Source of the DNA: Halisarca cf. caerulea
Taxonomy: Eukaryota > Porifera > Demospongiae > Chondrillida > Halisarcidae
Direction of reading: 5' to 3'
DNA: 54,700 nucleotides
NCBI GenBank assembly: GCA_963170055.1
Contig: CAUJGJ010000060.1
Coordinates: forward strand, 15,001 to 69,700
Of this stretch, positions 18,884-29,473 are shown piece after piece; position 1 is the stretch's first letter; every line of letters starts with the position of its first letter. The notes under the pieces are model-generated. The model saw only the letters and a list, made by a program, of their open reading frames with translations, was not told the origin of the DNA and did not search any database. Made by a program: the position numbers and the translations under genes.

Positions 18884-21800
18884 ATGGCTGACTCCAGATT
18901 GTTGGGATCCTCTCGTACAGATGATCTCGAAACAATCTTTGACAGTATAGAAATAGAAATACTGACATCTCCAGCGACTTCAATCGCTAAGAAGATATCT
19001 GAACGAGTTTACTCGTCCGAAACAGTCGTTCGTACGTTTATCAAGAGGATAGAAGCTGTCAATCCTTCATTGAATGCCGTCGTCACCAAGCGATTCGAGG
19101 TACGTGAAATCACATCCCTAGCTGTGAGGCGTATATAGAAGTGGGTGGGTTTAGTTAAATTGAATGTTGGTATTTAGCCCTGTCTAGCGTAGAGTGGTCT
19201 GGTTCCACCATAGGTAGATATACATAGATATTCAATACTACGTACCCACTTCATGTGGGATCATAGATACAGTTACTGTAATCATAGATACTCAAACCTA
19301 TGTTGTAATATGCCAAATAATATGCACTGTTTAAATACATATACAGTACACAGTTGTAAGGTGTGTATATGAGTACCCATGCAGTTGGGGTTAGCACTAG
19401 TACAACCATAGATACTCTAACCTACGCAACCGGTTACGTAGATAATATCTATGGTACAACCCATACAGCTACTGCGGCAGTACTAGTGGAACCTCCGAAT
19501 AAAGGACACTTTGGGGACAGCATGAATTCAGCTGATTTGTTCTTTGTAGAGAGGTTCTCCTCTTTGGGAGGTTCAAAATGTATTGTAGGAATTATACTGG
19601 GACCATAAGTCATGTCCTTTGTAGAGAGGTTTATTATAGTGCGTCCTTATTTGGGAGAGTCCACTATCAGAGGCTCCACTGTACAGTGGAACCCCTCTAA
19701 TGCGGACACCTTGGGACCTGAAAGCACTGTCCTGATTATCGAGGTATCCTCATTTCAGGGGTTGGAGATGTACTGTGGCTTATTATAGTGGAATATTTGG
19801 TTCCAGTGGTATGTGTCCACATTAGAGGGGTGTCCCCAATTCAGGGGGCTGGATTAGAGGGGTAGAGGCCATGGGGAAGTTAGCCATGGAGAAATTAGCC
19901 ATGGAGAAATTAACCATGAAGAAGTTACCCATGAAGAAGTTACCCATGCAGTCATTATGCTCCTTCACCATGCATGGTATGCATGTACACTTTCATAGGT
20001 TTCAATGGCTACATTATCGTTTTTTCACTGGTGTGTAGCATGCAATTTCCTTATCTTTTATAACTATTAATGGCACATTCTGTGTTAGGTTATACTGCAT
20101 ATCCAGACACTTCCCTTCATGTAGAATAAATTGGAAAATTCAAAGTGATTCCTGCATCTGCTGCCATTTTGTTTGAACAGTCTGTTCTTGTTTTTGAAGT
20201 GTCACTCTGTCTGTCCTTACCAAGGAAGCACTTTACTCAAGAACCCTGTGTCTGAGACTTGGTCAATATACAGTGAGGCCTGCTATTCAGGACACTTGAA
20301 AAGCTGAACACCTGTAATAACTGGACATTAGGTTATGGTCCCAAATTCTCATACACATATGAATGACATATTGGGGCAACCCTGGAAATCAGCACACTTT
20401 TGTTGGTCCCTAAGGTGTCCGTCAGTGTTCTCCCTAGGTATCTTAAGATATGTCGGTCCAACATGCCTTCTTGTCTAACATTTGATACCGTTTGTAGAAT
20501 AAAACATACATGCATTCATAGATTATGGAAAATCTATGTTTAGTACAGATCATGCTGGTGCACTAATTGAAGTTGCAAGCAATTTATGATGTATTGTATG
20601 TATATGATGATGTACGTATGCATGTGCGTATGTACATATTTAACATGCCTGAAATTATTTCTGGGGAGAACACTGGTGTCCGTATTATACAGGTTCACTG
20701 TAGTTCTCTTTACATCTTGTCAAGTGCCGGTCCAGTGGTCCAGCCACCGGGACAGCGTTAACCCCGAGTTAGAGGCTTATTTTTGTATCATTTTTGTTCC
20801 GTGATTTGAAGGGCAATGCATAGAAAGAACTTTCTGCAGTACAGTGGAACTTGCTTAGTAAGTACGTAACTCGCTTAGTACATACTCCTGGATAGCAACT
20901 ACTCGTCATTCTGCCCCTGTGTATGCCTCATGTACAAAAACCACCCCTGATATAGTAGGTACTGGTTTTGTGTCCCTGTCAAGGTATGTACTAAGCAAGG
21001 TTCATTGTATATGTGTTATAAGGAGGGGTCTGTGATGTCAGGTTATAAGGAGGGGTCTGTGATACCAGGTTATAAGGAGGGGTCTGTGATGCCAGGTTAT
21101 AAGGAGGGGTCTGTGATGCCAGGTTATAAGGAGGGGTCTGTGATGCCAGGTTATAAGGAGGGGTCTGTGATGCCAGGTTATAAGGAGGGGTCTGTGATGC
21201 CAGGTTATAAGGAGGGGTCTGTGATGCCAGGTTATAAGGAGGGGTCTGTGATGCCAGGTTATAAGGAGGGGTCTTTGATGCCAGGTTATAAGAAGGGGTC
21301 TGTGATGCCAGGTTATAAGGAGGAGTCTGTGATGCCAGGTTATAAGGAGGGGTCTGTGATGCCAGGTTATAGGCCGGGTTTCATCTGGGAGTGAACATTT
21401 GAGGGGGAACCATCACTAAATTAGACATAATATTAGGTATGTATTCTATTCTTTGATAGTCATCCATAGCTTCATACAGTACACTTTTCTGGTACTTTGA
21501 GCTGGAGGTGTGCTGTGTGTGTGTTTACACCTTTTGCAATAAAATGAAGTCATTCATGGGTTTACTCATAAAAGAAGATTACAAAAGTTTGTTTTTGGGG
21601 AAACCATACATATCCATGGTTTGCTTTGCAGAGACAAACCCTCCCAGATGCTCAGACTTGAGGCTACTGTTTCAATTACAGTTACAGAGGTACAAATGTC
21701 CTCAGTATATACACCTCATCTTGTTTGGTATTGTGTAGCTGTGCACATATCATGTGCAACTGTGTTATGTGTGTACAATTCTCAGACTTTTGACTGCTAA

Positions 21801-23790
21801 TAATGATAAAACTACTTTCTCATATTAACTGGGTGAGCCATTAGTCAGAGGCCACTATTAAGGCCCCCAGATCAAATCAAATTCTACAGTGCATTAATTT
21901 GGTGGCTGCAGTAGATCATCTTGTCATGTATGCCCAGGTTGGTGGCAGGGGGGGAGCAGGGAGAGAAAACGTCAAATGGCACACAGCTGGGATAGTACCC
22001 CATGCAGCTTAACTTCCAGTGCTATAATCTGCTGAGCCACCCCTCCCCCCCCCCCCCCCCCCCCCCATTGCTTGTCATTGCGTACATACAGTATGCACTT
22101 TAATATTCATGGTATTCACGGATTGGAAGCCATCTGCGAAAGTTTAGACCCACGAAAATTTAGATCAGGCTCTTGTGCAATGGCAAAACATGGGCGTCCA
22201 CGAATATTAAAACATGAAAATCGGTAAAAGACTAAATCCGCGAAATATACCCCCCGCGAAAATTAAAGCGCATACGGTATAAGTACATGTACATGTATGG
22301 TTCACTTGTGTGAGAACGAAGACTATTGTTTTGAAATATTTTAGGTGTTATGTTTAGTTATTCATTGTCACAGTGGTAATTTTTTTTTTAAATATGACAT
22401 TAACGATATATGGTAAGTATGATACTTTTTATGTGTTCTGCAGAAAGCAATTGATGAAGCTATGGCCGTGGATGCATATGTTAGAGAAAGTCAGCTTTCT
22501 TCAGAGGAACTCCTAAAGGAGAAACCTTTGCTTGGAGTTCCCTTTACCTTCAAAGAGTGCATATCAGTGTCTGGTATGCCGTACACAGCAGGGCTGGTGA
22601 AGAGAGTGGGGACGGTAGGAGAAGAAGACGCAACCATTGTCAGGAACATGCGCCAGGCTGGCGGCATCCCTCTTTGCGGGACCAACTGCAGTGAGGCGTG
22701 CACGTGGTTCGAGACATACAACAACGTGTACGGGATGACCAACAACCCGCACAACTTAGACCACAGTACTGGTGGGAGCTCAGGTGGGGAAGGTGCAATT
22801 GTCGCTTCGGCGGGATCTGTTCTGGGTATTGGAACAGATGCTGGAGGGAGTGTGCGGATGCCAGCGTTTTGCAATGGCTTGTTCTCCCACAAACCCAGTG
22901 CCGGTGTAGTGTGCTGCCAGAGAACATGGCCGCTTTCTGACGGTCCCTGTTCATACATGATCACTGCTGGAACTTTGTGTAGGTACCCCGAGGACCTACC
23001 TCTTGCTATGGATACAATGGTGGGGAATTCCCTAAGCGATGTAAATAGCTTCACATATCTTTCCCAACGTGTTGATTTATCTTCTCTAAAAGTTATCTCA
23101 ATTCCCGACGATGGTGGGTCCAAGGCTAGCACCGTTCATCCCGAGATAAGGGACGCTCAGTCGAGAGTACAGCAACATTTGAAGGAAGAGTTTCAGGCAA
23201 CAGTTGAGACTGTGTCAGTTCCTGCACTAAAGAATGCATTTGACCTGTGGAACGACATTTCCTCAGAGGACACCGGACCTAAGGCTAAGGAGATACTAGC
23301 AAACTGCGAGGGTAGCATTAGCCCTTTCTGGGAACTAGGGAAGTGGACGTTTGGGCAGTCAAAACTGACATTTCCAGCCATCATACAAACTGTGATGGAT
23401 GCATTTTCAGGTCCACCAAAGATTGGAGAAGACAATGCTGAAGCTCACAGACAGAGAGACGAGCTCAAACAAGAACTCGAAGAATTGATGGGAGACAATG
23501 GTGTATTGCTGTACCCAACCATGCCCAATCCTGCTTTCAAACACCATCGATCCATATTTCATCCCTTTGACTTCCTTTACTGTGCTATTGTCAATGTATT
23601 GAAGCTTCCTTCAACCACTGTTCCCATAGGAACCAGTAGAGAGGGACTTCCCCTTGGAATTCAGATTGTCGCTAAGGAAGGAAATGATCATGTGACTATG
23701 GCTGTTGCCATGGCGATACACCGTACACTGAGTGATTGCAGCTGGTCCTGCCCACCTTTGTTTCCATTGGCAACCAAAGAAGGAACTTGA
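18884..23790 (+). CDS. FAAH2: Fatty-acid amide hydrolase 2-like amidase, downstream tandem copy
   Basis: Exon 1 is 18884-19099 (72 codons, GTACGT donor) and exon 2 is 22444-23790 (448 codons plus stop), giving 520 residues. Exon 2 has the same length as in the upstream copy (1347 bp), so the pair arose by tandem duplication. The triad is Lys109 ([10 protein letters not shown]), Ser184 (GGSSGGEG) and Ser208 (DAGGSVRMPAF). The following GLFSHKPSAGVV is closer to the FAAH2 consensus than its paralog, so this copy looks the more conserved. No N-terminal TM anchor is visible. Exon 1 begins MADSRLLGSS and is longer than the paralog's by nine residues. The 3.3-kb intron is filled with TA-flanked miniature elements, a 27-bp minisatellite and a SINE-like stretch. 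The poly(A) signal AATAAA is at 23832. The natural substrate is not knowable from the sequence. Confidence 0.92.
19486..19680. mobile_element. AGTGGAACCTCCGAATAAAGG miniature element
   Basis: Left end TAGTGGAACCTCCGAATAAA and right end TATCAGAGGCTCCACTG are inverted partners. It shares the single TA at 19682-19683 with the next element, which starts at 19684. Confidence 0.65.
19684..19866. mobile_element. CAGTGGAACCCCTCTAATGCGG miniature element
   Basis: Left CAGTGGAACCCCTCTAATGC and right GTGTCCACATTAGAGGGGTG are inverted. The interior matches the older copy at 12881-13028. Confidence 0.65.
20842..21007. mobile_element. TA-flanked CAGTGGAACTTGCTTAG miniature element
   Basis: Left CAGTGGAACTTGCTTAGTA and right TACTAAGCAAGGTTCATTG, with TA on both sides. 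It belongs to the TTAGTAAGTACC family also seen at 31762-32009 and 34559-34831. Confidence 0.75.
21015..21371. repeat. 27-bp minisatellite, 13 copies, in FAAH2-like intron
   Basis: The unit is GTTATAAGGAGGGGTCTGTG plus ATGCCAG, every 27 bp, starting 8 bp after the miniature element at 20842-21007. The 129-codon frame through it is an artefact of the multiple-of-3 period. Confidence 0.97.
21935..22060 (-). mobile_element. Possible tRNA-derived SINE head
   Basis: On the minus strand, GGGGTGGCTCAGCAGATT resembles a pol III A box. GGTACTATCCC, about 45 nt further on, resembles a B box. A C-run (22046-22066 on plus) lies at the 5' side. No tail or target-site duplication was defined. Confidence 0.35.
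22087..22279. mobile_element. TACNGTATGC miniature element
   Basis: Left TACAGTATGCACTTTAATATTC and the inverse of the right end TACCGTATGCGCTTTAATTTTC pair. The interior has AAATTTAGATCAGGCTCTTG. A fragment of the same family lies at about 52595-52750. Confidence 0.7.
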
Positions 23791-23831
23791 GGTTTCTACA
23801 ATTGTTCAGAGCTGCTGTAATTTCAATCCTA

Positions 23832-23837
23832 AATAAA
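23832..23837 (+). terminator. Poly(A) signal of the downstream FAAH2-like gene
   Basis: AATAAA lies 42 bp after the stop codon at 23790, inside TCCTAAATAAATTG. Confidence 0.65.
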
Positions 23838-25052
23838 TTGAATATACACTGTAATCATTGCAGTCTTGGAATTTATCATTTTATTTAGCACAAAATATAA
23901 TTATTAAAAATTGTATGATATTATTACCTGTATTATAAATACATTATTATTATGAATATTCATTTAATTGTAATGTTATAGTATAATTAAGATTGTTTGT
24001 GCACTGCAATTCTATATATTATAATAGCTGTACATTTTCAAAGTTTTAAATAATGGAATTCATTAATATTATTATGCATGCATATAATTGTTTTATAGAT
24101 GCCCTGAATGCATGCATGCATGCATGTGCATGGCCAGGCCTAGGATATATGCTAGTATATGTGTGCATACAAGATTGAGCGAGTAATGTATAATATATAT
24201 ACATTATAATTTATACAATTTGAAACTGCATGCATGTGATCGATATCAGTTCAAATACAGTGTACAATTTTGATTGCATGATCACCATATTATATTGCAA
24301 ATTGCAATTGTGTATATATACGTACAGCATGCATGCAGTACCTCTTTTGAGAGACCACATGCACTTAAGGGGAAAGATGGTCTCTAGCTCCAATTTAAAG
24401 AGGTGGTCTCTGAAGGGGGAATTTAGTATCCATGTATGGGACATATTATGTGCATTTGTATGTTCCCAATATAAGGCTGGCCGCGGCCTTAAAATTGTAT
24501 ACGAGCTATGTGGTCTTTCACGAGGGTGGTTAAAAGAGGTATATAGTATTAAATAATATAAAATAGGTATACATGCATGCATGCACACCTATAGAACACG
24601 CAGCTTCAGGTCGATCATGCACACATGCATGCAATGATCAACATCCATCCATACATTGTATGCATGCATGATAAAAATGCATGGCTGCAAGCTAATATCA
24701 TACAAGGCTTACAATTTTATCATATTGCATTGAATTGCACAATATAATTTCCAAGGTACAAATTACAATGATAAATAGCATAAATAATCAGTGACAACTA
24801 CATTGCACCATATTATAATAATATAACATATATAAATTGAATACCACCAAAATTGTCCCCTTGCACTCATGCATCACTGCAGCTCCGGGAACAGATTGCA
24901 TATACAAGCGCGGGACATTTTACAGAACACTATAAATTGCAGGTCACTGATGATGCCAGGAATTGACTGTAAAAAAATTGCATTAATGTGACTATCTGAT
25001 AATGATTAAAAATGTTAACAGAATGAATTTGGTCCTTGTGTGCACTAGCACT
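23838..25052. other. Intergenic region between converging FAAH2-like and MTHFR genes
   Basis: AT-rich sequence with many ATGCATGC runs. A degraded miniature element with GTGGTCTCT/AGAGACCAC arms lies around 24340-24540. No exon-like segment was seen. No clear AATAAA for the minus-strand MTHFR transcript was found close to its stop at 25053. Confidence 0.5.
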
Positions 25053-25474
25053 TCACAGTGGTAGAGATATGTCACCCTTGCAAATGTCCTTCAGCCCTTC
25101 CAGCAGTCCACTCCCTTCCTCGACTTGGCCAGCATTTGGTTCTTCATTGTCAAGCGGTCCACCCTCCACCCCGTCCTCTTCTTGAAGGAGGTGGATCTCT
25201 GAGGGGTAGTACAGAACAAATACACAAAATGACACCAACAGCGACATCAACAGTGACACCAACAGTGACACCAACAGCGACATCAACAGTGACACCAACA
25301 GTGACACCTATGGACGTATATACGTATGTATGTTGACTACTCCAGCACATACGTATGCACGTATTATGTACGTACGTACATGCTCCATGACATCTGTGGA
25401 TTCACTCTGAAATCATAACTTCACACCCATATAAACACTGTATGCACTTACAACATAATCACACACATGCACAC

Positions 25475-25535
<61 letters not shown>

Positions 25536-26004
25536 ACACAAACACACACATGTGCATGCGCACAAGCACACCCACATACACACAGGCCCACTTCCAAAAT
25601 CTGGTTCCTTAATCTTCTCAAACACATCCTCAATCAACTGCCACAAGCAGTTTCCCCTGACAAAGTCATTGTCCACAAGATTGATGAGGTAGTAAGAGTC
25701 TTGAATGTCAGTGATGATTGCCCTCGATTGGGATTGAGGGGGGTAGAGTGATCCCCAGTGAGTCTGCCAGAGATCAAAGGCTTCATCCTGCATGTATGGG
25801 GGAGACAATGGCACAACTAGAAATGGGCTGGAAATAAACTGCATGAGGCTATAAGGGGTAGAGGGAGGGAGTCCTAATCCCCGAGGGGAGAATTAGAGAT
25901 ACATAGGTACACAACGTTAAAGGTGGATACAGAGATGCAATCTTTTCAATGTGTTATACATACGTACGTATGTGTGGGTACATACTCCTCAACAAGGTTA
26001 TACA

Positions 26005-26051
<47 letters not shown>

Positions 26052-26073
26052 AGACACACACACAGACACACAG

Positions 26074-26104
<31 letters not shown>

Positions 26105-29100
26105 CAAAGAAATTGTATTTATGTACACCTTCACAGCACAATAACAATAAAAATGTAAAAACATTACGAGAGCATATCATACTGAGGTATGTATGTATGT
26201 GGCCTTACTTTCCAGACTTGGAAGGACTCTGGGTCTACCACTGTAGGCTGGACTATCTCCTTGCCAGGGAATACCCCCCAAGTGACAGCAATTGATGTTG
26301 AGGTACAGTTTGTTATGTCTTGAGAACCCTATGCACAGTTAAAACAACAACAATAAACAATAAATAAAGTCAGCATGGATACAAAAGTAAACTAAACGAG
26401 ATCAACTTATGATTTCATTCTATTCTCAGTATGTGAATCACTAATGCGTGTAGTGTGCGTTTTATCATTTTTATGATTGATGATTCCTTTAACAACAATA
26501 TCACAACAAACATTAATACACAAACACACAGAGTGAGTCATAGCAATGTTGACAGTAAACACTGACCATTACTCATGTACACAGCAATGGAGGGATGTCG
26601 CAACACAGCATGCATGGCAAAACAAACATGTCGCAATGTCACATCGCAGTAAGGTAAGAATGTCACAACACAGCAATGGAGGGATGTCACAACGTCACAT
26701 GCACAGCAATGGAGGGATGTCACAACGTCACATGCACAGCAATGGAGGGATGTCGCAACTTCACGTGCACAGCAATGGAGGGATGTCACAACATCACATG
26801 CATAGCAATGGAAGGATGTTGCAACGTCACATGCACAGCAATGGAGGGATGTCGCAACGTCACATGCACAGCAATGGAGGGATGTCGAAACGTCACATGC
26901 ACAGCAATGGAGGGATGTCGCAACGTCACATGCACAGCAATGGAGGGATGTTGCAACGTCACATGCACAGCAAAGGAGGGATGTTGCAACGTCACATGCA
27001 CAGCAATGGAGGGATGTCGCAACGTCACATGCACAGCAATCGAGGGATGTCGCAACGTCACATGTATGGCAAAGGAAGGCTGTCACAATATCATGGAAAC
27101 AGCACAGTAGAAAGCCACTAGTTTGCAGAAACTCACATTCTTGTTGACAATGTGGTAGTTCACGAGGGGGTAGTTTGGAAGGATAACCAAAAGGCCTTGT
27201 GTGAAGAGAGCATTAGCAAAGAACTCCAAATAAGCCTGTGTCATGAAGATGGGAGATAAAACATATGACATGCATGTGTGTGTGTGCATGTGTGTGTGCA
27301 TACATTTAGGCAGATATTTTTGTCATTTGGTGATTTATGCTACAAATTAACGATTTCATCTGTGGATTTTTGTCATTTGGTGATTTATGCTACAAATTAA
27401 CGATTTCATCTGTGGATGTTTTCTTGTTGCTAAACACAATGTAATTCTAAGCGTATAAGATATATTAAAACATTACTTTGAGAAATCGATCACTTATCCA
27501 AACATTTCAGTTATCCGAACACTCTCTGGTCCCATGATGTTCAGATAACTGACTCTCTACTGTACATGGGGTAGTAGTAACTCCTGTACAGTGTGTTTAG
27601 TGCAATATATTATACCCAAATATGCACACTAAATGTACATACATACAGCAACATTAAACAGGCATTACAGATGACTATATAAATACAAATGTACAGTTGA
27701 AGTAGCCACTCTACTGTGTACTGTATGTATACAATTTTTCGTGAGATGAAACTTCTGTGGACTTTGCAGATTGGAAGCCATACACAAAAATTTAGGTGAA
27801 GTGCTAGACCAATGACCAAATGACCAAAATGGCCATCTGAAGAACAGGAGATGTCAATAAGCACTTTAGCAATGTCGCTCTTTTCTCTAATGGATTTGGT
27901 CCACAAACAGACGAAGAATATATCAATAAAAGACTAAAGGTGGTGGGCTGGTGGTAGGCTAAAGATGGGACCAAGGGGCATCTGTAAAAATAAAAACCAT
28001 AAAAATCGTGAAAACCAACCAACGATCTGTGAAAGGTTGTATGCATACAGTACACAGTGTCCTCCTCAGATATCTTGGGCATGTCAGTCCTACATGCTGT
28101 CTTTTGTAAAATTTAATACTATTTGTAGGAAAAACATTGAAAATCTATGTTTAGTACAAATCACGCTAGTGCCCAAAACTGTAGTTGCAAGTAATAAGTG
28201 ATGCATTGTACGTACGTATGTATACGTATATGTATATGATGATGTACGTATGCATGTACATATGATTGTCAGGGTTTCATTTAGAACAAGTAATTCGAGT
28301 TAAAAACTCGTGGGGGCTGCCACCCCACGCACTCGAATCACTTGCAAAGCATTGAAGGGTAAGTGCACAGCTGAACATTCATAGAACATACTGTTTATTG
28401 TAACTGGACAATTGTTTTGAAAACAATTGCCATATTTGGCAATTGTTTTCAAAACAATTCCTATAACTCATTCCTGTATAAATTCATACTTCTCTATTAC
28501 TATTATATAAATTCTCTATTATAAGACTTTTCTTCAAATCCACATTATATATATATATCGGACAAGGGTTACACACCGGAAGTCCAAATGAAAACAATAT
28601 AAAAAATGGGCAAGGGGGGGCAAAACAATACTTACGAAAAAAATGGGGGGCAAAGGGAGTGCACCTTCTAGGGGGTCTGGCAGTATGCTCCAGTGAAAAT
28701 TTGACTTTTTAGCTTATATGAGGTGGTGTTTGAGGCCATTTTGGACCATTCAAGGTTGATTGTGGCACAGAATTACTCTTTGACCTTGAAGAGATTGTAG
28801 GTACATGGAACAAAAAAGGTAAAAGAATAGCTGTTTAGGTTTTTAAAACACTGCATTCTCCTTGTATATTGCTAACCTAATTTCCAAAGGAGGGGCGAAT
28901 GCCCACCCACCCACCCCTCTAAATAAAACCCTGGATTGTATGTACTTAATCAACATCCTGAAAGTATTTCTGGCGAGAACACTGAGTATACCATAGAGGT
29001 AATAGACTCCACACATACGTATATACGTATGCACACAGAGAGCTGTGGTAGCATCTTACCACTAAGAACACTACAAAAGTGCATATGTACATACACATAT

Positions 29101-29428
29101 GTCTCTATCCATACGTACAGTATACGTACTTGAGTTTCACATGCATACGTATACACATATGTACTCCACATATACAATGCATGCACATATGCTACTACAT
29201 ACGTATGTACGTACATGTACCCAAGTATGTATGTAGACACCTTTTGGTAGACGTATCCATCTTTTGGTCCCCAACCGTGTACTGGGTCGGTAGAAGAAGC
29301 AGCGTTGACGTTCGGCTGACTGTTGATGGTGAGGACACCGCGCCTGTTGATGGACTCCAGTTTCTCCACAAGTGGTCCAGTCTCCAAGGCAAGCTCATCA
29401 TCATTCCATGGTAAGGCCTTCACCTGAA

Positions 29429-29473
<45 letters not shown>

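Noticed and set aside
21005..21394. 129-codon frame with nine-residue repeats
   Set aside because: 27-bp minisatellite within the intron of the second FAAH2-like gene.
22491..23132. 213-codon minus-strand frame
   Set aside because: Antisense shadow of the FAAH2-like exon 2; the plus strand carries the conserved amidase motifs.
26546..27121. Plus- and minus-strand frames of up to 191 codons with Cys-rich 11-residue repeats
   Set aside because: 33-bp minisatellite inside an MTHFR intron, open in several frames on both strands.
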